A stretch of DNA of 64,000 nt from Lepus europaeus (lineage: Eukaryota; Chordata; Mammalia; Lagomorpha; Leporidae), in contig NC_084850.1 of NCBI RefSeq assembly GCF_033115175.1, positions 111,893,939 to 111,957,938 of the forward strand, given 5' to 3'. Every line of letters begins with the position of its first letter. Position 1 is the stretch's first letter. A program made the translations under genes and the position numbers. Below the pieces are notes generated by a model that was not told the origin of the DNA, made no database searches, and was given only the letters and a program-made list of their open reading frames with translations. Below, one piece after another: positions 48,495-60,393 of the stretch.

Positions 48495-50218
48495 ATTATA
48501 AACTTGATCAGCTCTTGTCCTGACTGTTGATGTACAATGTAATACTTTATCCTTTTTAGTATTTTTATTTTGTTCTAGTACTAGTGGTTGAACTCTGTAA
48601 TTAACACACAATTATTCTTAGGTGTTTAAATTTTAACTGAAAAGTGATCCCTGTTAAATATAAGAGTGGGAAAAAGAGAGGTAGGAGATGTACAATTTGG
48701 GACATGCTCAATCGGACTTGCCCCAAATGGTAGAGTTAGAAACGTGCCAGGGGATTCCAATACAATCCCATCAAGGTGGCATGTACCAATGCCATCTCAC
48801 TAGTCCAAGTGATCATCTTCAGTTCACAATTGATCACACTGATAGGTCTAAGAGTCAAAGGGATCACACAAACAAGACTAGTGTCTGCTAATACTAACTG
48901 ATAGAATCAAAAAGGGAGAGAACGATCCAACATGGGAAGCAGGATACACAGCAGACACATAGAATGGCAGACGTCCTAAACAGCACTCTGGCCTCAGAAT
49001 CAGCCCTTAAGGCATTCGGATCTGGCTGAAGAGCCCATGAGAGTATTTTAGGCATGGAAAGCCAAGACACTCTGGAAAAAAAAAAACCCTAAATAAAAGA
49101 TCTCTGCGAGTGAGATCCCAGTGGAAAGAATGGGGCCATCAAAGAAGGAGGTACCTTTCTCTGAAGGGAGGAGAGAACTTCCACTTTGACTATGACCCTG
49201 TTGGAATAAGATCGAAGTCGGCAAACCCTAAAGGCTTCCATAGCCTTGGCAACTCATGACTAGAGCCTAGGGAGATTACTGACGCCATAAACAAGAGTGT
49301 CAAATTGTTAAGTCAACAACAGGAGTCACTGTGTACTTACATCTCATGTGGGATCTGTCCTTAATGTGTTGTCTAATGTGAAGTGATGCTATAACTAGTA
49401 CTAAAACAGTGTTTTTACACTTTGTGTGTCTGTGTGGGTGCAAACTGATGAGATCTTTACTAATTACATACTGAATCGATCTTCTGTATATAAAGATAAT
49501 TGAAAATGAAAAAAAAAACCTGGTGTTAAATTGGAAATTGCATAGAAAATTAATTAATTTTTTAAAAATATCATGTAGCCGGCGCCGCGGCTCACTAGGC
49601 TAATCCTCCACCTTGCGGCGCCAGCACACCGGGTTCTAGTCCCGGTCGGGGCACCGATCCTGTCCCGGTTGCCCCCCTTCCAGGCCAGCTCTCTGCTGTG
49701 GCCAGGGAGTGCAGTGGAGGATGGCCCAAGTGCTTGGGCCCTGCACCCCATGGGAGACCAGGATTAGCACCTGGCTCCTGCCATCGGATCAGCGCGGTGC
49801 ACCGGCCGCAGCGCGCTACCGCGGCGGCCATTGGAGGGTGAACCAACGGCAAAAGGAAGACCTTTCTCTCTGTCTCTCTCTCTCACTGTCCACTCTGCCT
49901 GTCAAAAAAAAATCATGTAGGATCTCTGTCTTTAATGTGCTGTACACTATTATTTAATGCTATAACTAGTACTCCAACAGTATTTTTTCACTTTGTGTTG
50001 CTATGTGGGGGCAAACTGTTGAAATCGTTACTTAATATATACTAAACTGATCTTCTGTATATAAAGAGAATTGAAAATGAATCTTGATGTGATTGGAAGG
50101 GGAGAGGGAGCGGAAAAGGGGAGGGTTGCGGGTGGGAGGGAAGTGTGTGTGGGGGAAGCCATTGTAATCCATAAGCTGTACTTTGGAAATTTATATTCAT
50201 TAAATAAAAGTTAAAAAA
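48495..50218 (+). mobile_element. 5'-truncated L1 (3' UTR only), carrying a CSINE
   Basis: Plus-strand L1 3' UTR of the ordinary type, starting in sequence equivalent to 17150 and ending in a polypurine tract (50098-50145) and A tail. It shows the L1 middle block (48685-49215) that the two young L1s have replaced. It also carries a partial duplication of the 3' end (about 49350-49510 and 49920-50075). A CSINE sits at 49579. Confidence 0.9.
49579..49911 (+). mobile_element. CSINE, young, inserted in L1 3' UTR
   Basis: Head ccggcgccgcggctcactag, good A and B boxes, CT repeat and A tail. TSD atcatgtag at 49570-49578 and 49912-49920, so the SINE jumped into the L1. Confidence 0.95.
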
Positions 50219-50379
50219 AAAGAAATTGACAAGTAAATATGTCTATGCTTTTACCCTGACATGGTGCCTTCCTAATAATTTAGAAGGACAAGTTCAGATT
50301 ATGAACTCTTAGACTCTGAACTTCTGCTAGAAGTTAACAGCACAGAAAAATCATCCCTTTATGCTTTTGAGGTACTATC

Positions 50380-51290
50380 CAAAAAATCATTGCCTTTAAG
50401 AATATCTTGAAGTGTTTCTGTTTTATTCTAGTAGTTTCATGTCTTCCATTTAGGTCTTTTTTTTAAAAGATTTATTTATTTATTTGAAAGGCTGAGTTAC
50501 AGAGAGAGAGGCAGAGAGAGAGCCAGAGGCAGAGAGAGAGGTCTTCCATACACTGGTTCACTCCCCAAAATGCTGCAATGGCCAGGGCTGGGCCCTGCTA
50601 AATCCAAGAGCCAGAAGCTTCTTCTGGGTTTCCCACATGGGTGCAGAGGCCCAAGGACTTGAGTCATTTTCTACTGCTTTCCCAAGCAGATTAGCAGGGA
50701 GCTGGGTTGGAAGTGGAGCAGCTGGGAATCGGAGTGGTGCCCATATGGGATGCCTGCAGTGCAGGTGGCAGATTACACTGTTTCATAGTGCCAGCTCCAC
50801 ATTTAGGTCTTTGATTCATTTTGAGTTGATTTTTGTGTAGTGTGAGAAGTGGGGAAGGGACATCTTTGTCTTTTGCATACAAATATCCAGTTTCCTCAAT
50901 ACCATTCACTCAAGAAACTATTCTTTCTCTGTGGTATGTTTTTGGCATCCCTGTCAAAGCCCACATGGCAGTAAATCCATGCATTTATTTCGGGGGTCTC
51001 TATTGTTTCATTGGTGTCTGTTTTTTATGTCAATACCATGCTGATTTGGTTACAATCGTTCTGTAGTATGTCTCCAAATTTATATTGTGTACCTCCATCT
51101 GTGTTTTTGTTCCAAAGTGCTTGTACTATATGGGATCTTTTCTGTTTCTAAATGAATTTTAGGAATGATTTTTCTAGTTCTTGAATAATGTCATTGGTAT
51201 TTTGATGGGGATTGTATTGAATCTGTAAATGATTTTGGTTAATATGGGCCCCATAAAAATGTTAGAATATTGCATGTTAATTAAAAATGT
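50380..51290 (-). mobile_element. Old L1 ORF2 fragment, minus strand
   Basis: Reverse-orientation old L1, interrupted by the CSINE at 50460. Sequences such as 'tcattttgagttgatttttg' and 'ttttgatggggattgtattg' match the order seen in the intact L1 at 18140-18580. Confidence 0.75.
50460..50799 (-). mobile_element. CSINE, minus strand, exact TSD
   Basis: Complete copy with the exact 13-bp TSD catttaggtcttt at 50447-50459 and 50800-50812, splitting an old L1. Confidence 0.95.
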
Positions 51291-51294
51291 AAAA

Positions 51295-51560
51295 TAAAGT
51301 AAAATTAAAAAAATAAAATAGCACACCTGTGGCCCTTTGTGACTCCTTTTTTCTCTTCACTTTACATCCTCCCAAACTAAGTGGGACCTTGCACCCATAC
51401 AGACATCCTCATATACAGATTTTACAATTTTATTTATAGAAGGAGAACAAATTTCATATATAAAATTTTGTGAGCATAATGAAACTTCTTATCCTTTTCT
51501 CCCTCCTTCCCTCAATCCCTCTCTCCCTCATCCTTCCTTTCTTATTTTTCTTTCCATTTT
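51295..51560. other. Unique DNA with pyrimidine tract
   Basis: No gene seen. A CCTT/CCCT-rich stretch is at about 51500-51560. Confidence 0.35.
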
Positions 51561-51569
51561 TACAATGAC

Positions 51570-51770
51570 AATGTCATACTTTTAATTTACTTTATAATCA
51601 CAAGCTTAATCCTCCATTAAATAAAGAGTGCAACAAATAGTAGGTAGAAAAACCAAAAGTATAGACAAGGGCTATAAACAATCAAATCTCATAATGTCAA
51701 CTTCGTTCATATACGTTATATATTTTTGTACTCTGTATAATAATTACCACCACCCCCCCATCTACGTGTT
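51570..51770 (-). repeat. L1 3' UTR-like fragment, copy A
   Basis: The block starting 'cacaagcttaatcctccatt' recurs in diverged form at 52590. Both look like reverse-orientation old L1 3' UTR. Between them is about 800 bp of sequence I could not assign. Confidence 0.5.
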
Positions 51771-52555
51771 GGCTTCCCTTAGGTGAAGGTGTATGTGCAT
51801 TTGAGCTAGGTCCGTACTTAGCGTTGTGGGCTCAGGATGGAGCCCACTCAACCCTGAAAGGGGAGTCAGGGCTATTCAAGAAAGGGATCCCCGGACCTTG
51901 AGCACCCAGACTGTGCCCTGGAAGTGAGGTGAACTTTCCACTGGGAGCTGCATCAGTGAGGCTAGGCCAATGACATGTTGCCTAAGCCCAAAAAGCAGTA
52001 CAGATGCTTCATACATATCCCTGCTCCCCCACAAGCTCCTTCAAGATATAATTGCCATTATACATATTTAGTAACTTTATATACATTTAAGGAAAATCAA
52101 TGTTTTCTCCTCTAATAAAGCTCAAATCAATCAAGTACTTGTAATGACCATACACAGGGCATCTTCAATACTTGAAATCAACAGTTGAATGTTTTGTGAG
52201 GAGCTCAGGAGTGCAAACATTCAAAATAGTGACTGCAATGATATGTGAATCCATTATCTAGGGAATAACAACAAAACAAAGAATACTGTGTACATTGTTA
52301 AGAAACCATGCAATAATGTGTGGAAAACTACAAAAGTGGTTGCAGAAAAATCATCAGGAAAACTCACAACCAGGACCAGTCTGTCAGCAATAGAAAACAA
52401 AATGGTCTCCACTTGAGAGGTAAACTCCTTTGACAGAAAGACTTGCTCAAACCTTTTAAAATTTGGTTCAAAACGCCATTAAAATGTAGTTGGGGAGAGT
52501 TCTCATACAATTGTAAATAGATCTGGGATTATTTAGATCTGGGATTATTATTATC
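51771..52555. other. Unassigned spacer between L1-like blocks
   Basis: No gene. Possibly LTR- or L1-derived, not recognised. Confidence 0.3.
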
Positions 52556-52559
52556 ATCA

Positions 52560-52795
52560 TTATTTACAAAGACAAACTTTCCATTTATTTTATAATCATA
52601 AGCTTAACCCTCCACTAAGTAAATAATTCAACAAATAGTAAGAATGAAAAAACCACTATTCCTCCACAGTAGCGATGAGGACTGTAAACAATAATCAAAA
52701 CCCTAAATGCCAATTTCTCTCATAAATGTTACATTTTTTGCATCCTATAGTTATCACAGATCAGGGAGAACACGTGCTATTTGTCTTTATTTAAT
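52560..52795 (-). repeat. L1 3' UTR-like fragment, copy B
   Basis: Diverged second copy of the block at 51570, ending 'cacgtgctatttgtctttat', which resembles the start of L1 ORF2 C-terminal sequence in reverse. Confidence 0.5.
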
Positions 52796-52805
52796 AAACC
52801 ATTAC

Positions 52806-53183
52806 TGGATTTGGCATTGCAGTGCAGAGGATTAAGCTTCCGTCTGTGACATCGGCATCCCATCTGAGTACTGGTTCAAGTCCAAGCTGCTTCACTTTTC
52901 ATCCAGCTCCCTGAAAATGTGCCCTGGAAAGCAGCAGAAGATGTTCTAAGTGTTTGGACCCCTGCCACCCATGTGGGAGACCCAGATGGCATTTCAGGCT
53001 CCTGGCTTTGGCCTGGCACCCTGGCCATCACAGCCACTTGGGGGCTGAACCAGTGGAATAAAGATCTCTCTTTCTCTCTCTCTCTCTCTCTCCCACTCCC
53101 CACCCCCTCCCTCTCCCTCTCCTTCTCTCTCTTCCTTCCTCTGTAACTCTGCCTTTCAAATAAATAAAATAAATGTATTTTTA
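52806..53183 (+). mobile_element. CSINE, older
   Basis: Head ggcattgcagtgcagagg, an expanded CT/CCCT tract at 53065-53145 and tail caaataaataaaataaa. Imperfect TSDs aaaccattactgg / gaaaccattagtaa. Confidence 0.85.
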
Positions 53184-53222
53184 GAAACCATTAGTAATTT
53201 ATGATGCCAGAAAACTGGCCAT

Positions 53223-54181
53223 CCTTCCAAGTGATTTATGTTTCAAAATGCAAACTCATTTAATGAATTTATTTAAGGAATAATATAACATTGGCAAAGT
53301 TATGACTTGATTTCAGTGGATAGCAATAGAAGAAGAGTGGAAAAATCACTGGATGTGAGCCTTCCAAGTGATTTATGTTTCAAAATGCAAACTTATTTAA
53401 TGAATTTATTTAAGGAATACTATAACATTGGCAAAGTTACGACTTGATTTCAGTGGATAGCAATAGAAGAAGAGTGGAAAAATCACTGGATGTGAGCCTT
53501 CCAAGTGATTTATGTTTCAAAATGCAAACTTATTTAATGAATTTATTTAAGGAATACTATAACATTGGCAAAGTTACGACTTGATTTCAGTGGATAGCAA
53601 TAGAAGAAGAGTGGAAAAATCACTGGATGTGAGCCTTCCAAGTGATTTATGTTTCAAAATGCAAACTTATTTAATGAATTTATTTAAGGAATACTATAAC
53701 ATTGGCAAAGTTACGACTTGATTTCAGTGGATAGCAATAGAAGAAGAGTGGAAAAATCACTGGATGTGAGCCTTCCAAGTGATTTATGTTTCAAAATGCA
53801 AACTTATTTAATGAATTTATTTAAGGAATACTATAACATTGGCAAAGTTACGACTTGATTTCAGTGGATAGCAATAGAAGAAGAGTGGAAAAATCACTGG
53901 ATGTGAGCCTTCCAAGTGATTTATGTTTCAAAATGCAAACTTATTTAATGAATTTATTTAAGGAATACTATAACATTGGCAAAGTTACGACTTGATTTCA
54001 GTGGATAGCAATAGAAGAAGAGTGGAAAAATCACTGGATGTGAGCCTTCCAAGTGATTTATGTTTCAAAATGCAAACTTATTTAATGAATTTATTTAAGG
54101 AATACTATAACATTGGCAAAGTTACGACTTGATTTCAGTGGATAGCAATAGAAGAAGAGTGGAAAAATCACTGGATGTGAA
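53223..54181. repeat. Seven-copy 137-bp tandem repeat (minisatellite)
   Basis: Seven head-to-tail units of exactly 137 bp start (at ccttccaagtgatttatg) at 53223, 53360, 53497, 53634, 53771, 53908 and 54045. Units 2-7 read identical; unit 1 differs from them at three positions. The right flank (accttcagcttgatttgtgt) looks like a degraded start of an eighth unit. The unit is AT-rich, has no long open frame, and 137 is not a multiple of three, so it is not coding. Such identity indicates very recent expansion or homogenisation, or an assembly effect. Confidence 0.97.
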
Positions 54182-54282
54182 CCTTCAGCTTGATTTGTGT
54201 GTGTCCATGGCTTAGGGCCCAGGTTGAGCAATTTCAGTTCTGACAGGTCAGAGAAGAACTCTGAGCTTTCTGTGAGCTTATT

Positions 54283-54606
54283 TTTTTTGTAAAGATTTAT
54301 TTTATTTGAAAGACAGAGTTACAGAGAGAAGTAGAGACAGAGAGACAGGTCTTCCACTAGCTGTTTCACTCCCCAGACGACTGTATTGGCCAGAGCTGAG
54401 CTGATCCATAGCCAGGAGCCAGGAGCTTCCCTCAGGTCTCCCACATGGATGCAGTGGCCCAAGAACTTGGTCCATCTTCTACTGTGTTCCCAGACCATAG
54501 CAGAGAACTGGATCAGAAGTGGAGCAGCCAGGATATGAACTGGAGCCCATAAGGATGCTGGCACTGCAAGCTGAGGCCTTAACCCGCTGCCCCACAACGT
54601 CCGCCC
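54283..54606 (-). mobile_element. CSINE, minus strand
   Basis: Tail complement gatttattttatttgaaag, GA-rich region, conserved middle and head 'ccccacaacgtccgccc'. Imperfect TSD gtgagcttattt / gtggacttatat. Confidence 0.88.
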
Positions 54607-54609
54607 TTT

Positions 54610-57050
54610 TGTGGACTTATATCTCCTTTCCTGACAGTGGCAGTGAGAAGATGCACAAGGAACAACCACTGGACCCTAGTGAGGGTGGAACCACAGAAGA
54701 TCTCTGCCTCTGTGTCCCTGGCAGTGGTCAGACACACACACAGAGACATCTACATAGAGCCACACATAGCTGTGTCCATGTGTCACATCAGTCTACAAGC
54801 AGCCACATCTAATTGTGCCCCAAGTTACTTATACGGGTTTACAGACAGCAGTGGCCTGGAGCCAGTTACATAACAGACTCATGAGCAGCGAGCCAAGCAA
54901 GTTGGCCTATGGTTACCATGACATTGGTTGCCATAGAGGCACACGCATAAGGAGGCATAATAGCACCAGAACTTGTTAACTTCACCTTCCCAACCCTCCA
55001 CCCCTTCAAGTTTTCCTGCTTCTCAATCAACATGTACATTATCTTCCATAAAGGTGCCTGTGTGAGGAGTATACATTGGGTTTGAAATGTTACATCCAAA
55101 GGCCACAACAATACAAGTTACAGCAAGAAACTACAGCAAACTAGGGACTACACTAACCTTGATTGTGTTTTGTTATATCACTCCCAGACTAAAGTCTTGG
55201 CATGAGTTCAAGTGTGATTTCATAACCACATCCAATGTGGTCAGTGGCTGGGACTACCTTCCAAGGCAGCCCAGCTGCGAAGCTGATAAGTAACTTGGTG
55301 TTTACGCAACAAGTCAAATCTGTTGACCACTGTTGCAAAGATGTTCATTCCACCAGGATGCTTGTAGCCATCGGGCTGTATTCATCTGACTGGGACAAAA
55401 GTCCAAGAAAGTCTATTTGTCATCTCAGAGTGGTGACTCCAGATGACTCAGCAAAATGGAAATAACTGCCTTCAAATCTGTAAGGGAGCCACAGATTAAT
55501 ATTGCATTATATTAGATAATGATGTAATGTGGCACTGTGTCATTGTTGCGAGGCTGAGTGAACAGAGGCACCAACTGTTTGGGGTTTAACCCCAAGCACA
55601 GGACCGTCCACCACTATACCCCACAATTGGGTGGACTCAAAGCCTTGAATAATACTGAAGGCTCAGCACTATCCTCACCACCAGACCACTCAACCATTAC
55701 AACTGCCAGGTTGCCTCTGGTGCTGCATGGAGCTCAAAGGGTGATGGCCCTCTTTCCGGAGCACGGATGGGATTTTCTTTTGTCCCCACCTCCCTTCAGC
55801 TGTGCTGTCTTCTCTTTGTCTCTCACCAGCTATTCTTGGGCCCCAGCAGTTTAGCATCGCCCTCAGCCTCACTGTGTGCTTTCTGGGCTTTGGATTTTAT
55901 CTCTCAGGGAGTCCCAGCCCATTGCTTCTTGAAGAATGGAGGGTCTGGGCTCTCCGCCCTGCAGACACTCTAATGGTATGCCCTGCTGCTTTTCCTATCA
56001 GAGTGCTCAGCTTCCCTGCGGCCTTAGGCCTTTCCCTGGTCTGTTCATGCCATCGCCATTGCAGCCACAGTTCACTCCCCACCATAGGAAAGAGTATGGA
56101 CCAGCTGATGCGCACTTTGTCTACAACCCCAGACTCCCAGTTGGCACTGCCATGGCAGTCCCCGGGGGGCATGTTCAGCCCTGTGCCCAGTGCCAGGGGT
56201 AGGCTGGTCGACAGCACTTGTGTAGCGGAGCAGCATTGCACTGCCAGGCAGAGACCATTCTGTAAGCCTGGGTATTTAATCTTGGGTATCTTAAAGGGGC
56301 CATGCCATGGATCCCATCGCAGGGACAGGGTCAATAGGGTCTGTGGAGGATGGGATATACATCCCTGCCACCCACAAATTCTTCAAGGGGCCTGGAACTT
56401 ACAACCAATGGTAGTGGGATCGCTGCTGTAGCTGCTGCTGTGTTCTTCCCACCCTTTCCCTAGAAAGGGAGCATGTGGAGTGCAAGGCCTCGGGCTGGAG
56501 GTCATCCTGGCTACTCTCAGTGTTGCTGTCTTTTTCCATTTCTGCCTTGAGGTGCATTGCAAGCTCTGCTTTTCAGATCTCTTCCTGCAACTCATCTTTC
56601 TCCTCTACCCAGAGAGCAGTGAGAAGGACCCACCCCATGGCATCAGCCATTGTCTAGGAATCCTTCTGAGCTATTTTTGACTTCTCTAAGGCAGCCCGCA
56701 GGCTCTATTCCTGTGTCTCAGCCTGTGGCATTGCTTCCTGTCCACAAGGCAGCTGGGAAGACCCATCCTGCTGCAAGGGATGACAGGCACCCAACCTAGG
56801 GCAGAAACTTGCAAGTAAGTGTTTTATTTGGGATGAGAGGAGGCAGGGATCATTTAGACTGCTGGAAAATGGATAGGGCCTAGAAGAGAATAGGCAGTAT
56901 GTATATGGGAGAAGGAAGAAGTGACCCAAGTTGAATCCTGGTCGGGGTGCATGGGACAAAGGAAATTAGGATGTGCATTGATGGAAGGTGCAATTGGGTT
57001 ATGGGAGGAACTGTTGGCAAGTGTTTGTTTGGAGAGAATAACATGGGTAG
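54610..57050. other. 2.4-kb single-copy, GC-richer DNA
   Basis: No gene supported. The longest frame (209 codons plus at 55802-56431) has a wholly open antisense companion and no recognisable domain, signal or splice structure. Short CA repeats occur near 54732. I see no CpG-island-like core. Confidence 0.4.
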
Positions 57051-57060
57051 GAGACATCTC

Positions 57061-57400
57061 AGCAGGATGTACAAAGCTGGAGTGTAGAGCAAGTCTAAGA
57101 GAAGACTCAGCACTGCATCCATAAGTGGAGGAGGATACTGCTGCCTAGCAGAAGCACCCAGGGAAGTTCACCAGTGGAGGTTTGAGGCAGTTAAAGGGAG
57201 AATTCAGCAGGAGGTGCATGGCTGGAATGTACAGTGAATGTAGCAGACAATTTGAGAGGAAATGCATGCATGAGTCGGGCTGCCACTGTGGGGAGCAGGG
57301 ACTCAACAGGAGATGAAAAGATGAAGAGGGTAGCCAGTCAAGGGGAGAGTCTCACAGGAGGTACATGGCGAGAGTGAACAGCAAGCCTAGGGAAGGACTG
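57061..57400. repeat. Possible diverged ~146-bp tandem repeat
   Basis: Related segments start near 57061 (agcaggatgtacaaagctgg), 57206 (agcaggaggtgcatggctgg) and 57353 (cacaggaggtacatggcgag), spacing 145 and 147 bp. Each is followed by a similar 'agtgtagagcaagtcta'-type stretch. Identity is low, so this is an old array or chance purine-rich similarity. Confidence 0.4.
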
Positions 57401-58150
57401 TCCGGGGGTTCAGGGATGGGGAGAAGGCTCAGTGTAGGAGAAAACCTGGAAGGTGGTATATGAGTTCCATGTGCATCCAGCTTAGGGCAGGCTAAAGGAA
57501 ATGCATTGATGAAGCGTAACGGTAACGTAGATGGGGGGGTATGGCAGAAAGTCCATGAATTCATCCTATGAAAAGCCCAGAGAGGACCCAGAAGGAACAT
57601 CATGGTACATAACATAGAACACTGGGGTGGGTGTGGTAAGTGAGGCATGGGTGGTGAGCTGAGCCATGAGAAAATGGCAGCAGACACACGGTCTGATGGG
57701 ACAGGTACAAGAATGGAAACTGAGAGTTGGTATTTAGGGTCCTCTTCAGGGATCTGACTTTGCCCCAACATTGGAGTGAGTGACCGCATTTTGTTGAGCA
57801 GTGTATATACCAGTACAGTATTGTGGAACTCGAGTGACAAATGTGAGTTGCATGCTAGTCATGTGAAGTGGGATCACATACTAGTTCACAGTTAAATTCA
57901 GCAACATCACAATAACGGCAAAACCAGAAAGTGCTGGCCCACACCAAAGGTAGTGTGAGAAGTATTCCACTGTACTACTTCATTAAATGTGAAGAGTGAC
58001 TATCTGAAAATTGTGGGTGGAAATTAATTCATGGTGAAAGCAATAAACTCAAGCATCTGTAGTAGTTTTGGAAGTTCCTATAAATAAGTAAAGGCAATCA
58101 GACATGAAGCACAATCAAAAGGGATGAGGACAGTGGCAAACCAGAGATGT
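57401..58150. other. Unique DNA, no gene seen
   Basis: A 162-codon minus frame (57352-57840) has no recognisable domain and lies mostly in the purine-rich repeat-like area. Not called as a gene. Confidence 0.35.
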
Positions 58151-58157
58151 TGGTCTT

Positions 58158-58440
58158 TTTTAAAAGAATATTTTCATTTTATTTGGAGGATAAGGTGACA
58201 GAGAAATAGAGATCTTCCATCCTCTGGCTGACTCCACTAAATGCCCATGATTGCTAGGGCCATGTCAAGATCCAGGAACTCAATCCATGGCTCCTTTATG
58301 GATGGCAGGGACCCAGGTATTTGAGCTATCAGCTGTCGCCTCGCAGATGCACTGGGATTGGAAGTGTAGCAAGCACTCAAACTTGGGTATTCTGATGTGG
58401 GATGCAGATATTCTGAGGGGCATAGTAAACACTTAGTCAG
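58158..58440 (-). mobile_element. Old CSINE, minus strand
   Basis: Diverged copy with tail complement 'tattttcattttatttgg' and decayed middle and head. Confidence 0.65.
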
Positions 58441-59935
58441 TATTTTGGTCTCAATGAGAAAACATCGTGTCATCCTGAGCTGTCACTATGCCTATGCCCA
58501 TATAGTTAATTTATCAAGAAAAGAAAGAAATCTACGTATTCAGTAAAAATCCTGGATTTTTAAATGTCACCCACTCATTGATTTTCTTTAAAATGTCTAC
58601 ATAGGTCTGGCAAACATGTGTGATATCCAGATTAGGTGTGTGAGCTATTGTTTTGTAATCTGTGCATTAGAAAATAATGTATTTATGGGGAGCAAAAGGA
58701 CTCCTCGTTCCACAGTCCTATTTTAGGCTCTACCAGCCCTTTCTAAAGAGTTGGACTGTCTCCCTCTTTCCATTCAGCAAGATCTCTCTCATGCGAGGGA
58801 GGGTGAACCTGGGCTTTCAAAATGCCTCTCTTCTCAAAGGATTCTGGTTGTGAGAGAACAGCCTAGTGGTCAGGCATCTCATTCATGCCAACACTGCCTG
58901 ACTTTATCTTCCAAATTACCTGTTGGGCTCATTTCTTCTCACACATATTTTCTGCTGTGGTGACCTGTGCTGGAACTGGCCCACCCTGGCAGAGTTTGTG
59001 ATCACAGACCTGGCTGGAAGCCACGCCCTCCTCAGCCTCTGTCCTTGCTCACTTGGGTCTTAGCTTCCCCTCTGCCATTAGAACTCAGATCATCAATGTG
59101 GCTCAGCCCAGAGGGCCCAGACTGAAGGGAATCCTTCCTCACAATCCCCCCCTCCACTCCACCTAAGTGTGGGTGGATAACGCCTTCCAAGGCCTGCGAT
59201 TCTCTCTCTGCATCTTGAGTTTAGCAGATTGTTCAGAGTGCTGGATGCTTGGCTAGTTATGGCCCTATATCCCTGTGAATACCACAAGGACAGATGAACC
59301 TAATGGTTAAAGTAACAGCAGTGTCTCTGCTGATCCACCCATGCTCTCTGATGCTGCAGAGGGCTCGGCCACGGGGCCTTATTTAGCTCAACTTTTGAAT
59401 CCACTTCAGGTCTCAGAGTCTGAAAGAGGTGAGGAAGCCTGGTTTCATACAGGAGTCACCATGACCATATGTGCTGACAATTGCATGGGCTGTATGGTGA
59501 CCATCTGAGCACACAAGAACTCCTTATTTGACAAGGTTCACCAACCTATTCGGGATTCTCACATGATGTAATAATACCTTGGATATGTCTTCTTGATTGA
59601 CAGGTTTATAAGCAAACTAAATGGTTTTTCAGCATCAGAGAATATGGAAGCAACCTGTCAGGATGTGAGCATCGTTGTTAATTCCCCGTCGTTTCCCATC
59701 CTAGAGGCACTCAGTTTTCATTGAAGGATGCTGCAATATGTGTCCTCATGTCCAGGGAACACAGATGCTTCACTTCTGAGAGAGGAGGGGTGCAGTGCAC
59801 CTGCCAGCATGGGGTCACTGGTACCTGTAGTTTCTGGGAGAGCCCTGATTGCTCCTCAGATGAACAGGGGAGGAGCTTCGGTAAGGCTGGGAGTGTTGAG
59901 TGTAGGAATCACAAATGTGTGGTAGAAACCTTAAC
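58441..59935. other. 1.5-kb unique DNA, no gene seen
   Basis: No supported gene. Slightly GC-richer; no repeats recognised. Confidence 0.4.
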
Positions 59936-59937
59936 AA

Positions 59938-60062
59938 TGAGGGCCAGGGTTGCCCAATTTATACACCAGGAAACCTGCATAGGGGAAGAGGTGAAGGCCC
60001 AGGACCACGCGGCCAGAAAGTGGGATCTCGAATGCAGGTCCTCTGACCCACTGTGGGGGGCA
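59938..60062 (+). mobile_element. MIR-type SINE fragment
   Basis: The order 'gcccaatttatacaccagga', 'gaggtgaaggcccaggacca', 'gcggccagaaagtgggatct' and 'gaatgcaggtcctctgaccc' matches the core of the ancient mammalian MIR SINE. This explains part of a 196-codon open frame at 59721-60311. Confidence 0.7.
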
Positions 60063-60377
60063 ATGGAGCAGGCTCTGCCCAGCCCCGTGTGGAAGACCAA
60101 AGGCAGCAGAGGGTGGCCACCAAGGATGCAAGGAACAGTGGAAACCTCAAGTGAGGATGGACACACACAGTCAAGGGGTCAGATGGCTACAACACTTGAC
60201 GTGACAGCGATCTGTAACTTGAAACAGCCTATGAGAGTGTTTCCGACCATTGTGTGCACTTTGAGTCCATCAGCAGGGACAGAGTGGACACTTCCTTCTC
60301 CAAGCAGGTAGTCAGCCCCTGGTTAGTCAATCATCTGTGACATCCATGCTCAGAGACAGGTTAGGTGTCTCATCTGA
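60063..60377. other. Unique DNA
   Basis: No gene recognised. Confidence 0.35.
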
Positions 60378-60393
60378 GAATTAGTTATGTTTA

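Noticed and set aside
53223..54181. Tandem 137-bp repeats considered as a CRISPR array or satellite centromere.
   Set aside because: No spacers between units, so not CRISPR; seven units only, in a gene-bearing region, so a minisatellite rather than a centromeric satellite.
55802..56431. 209-codon plus-strand open frame.
   Set aside because: No recognisable domain or start context, and a long antisense frame (145 codons) overlaps it; likely a chance frame in GC-richer DNA.
57352..57840. 162-codon minus-strand open frame.
   Set aside because: Lies in purine-rich repeat-like DNA with no recognisable protein features.
59721..60311. 196-codon plus-strand open frame.
   Set aside because: Its middle is a MIR SINE fragment (59938-60062) and the remainder shows no domain.
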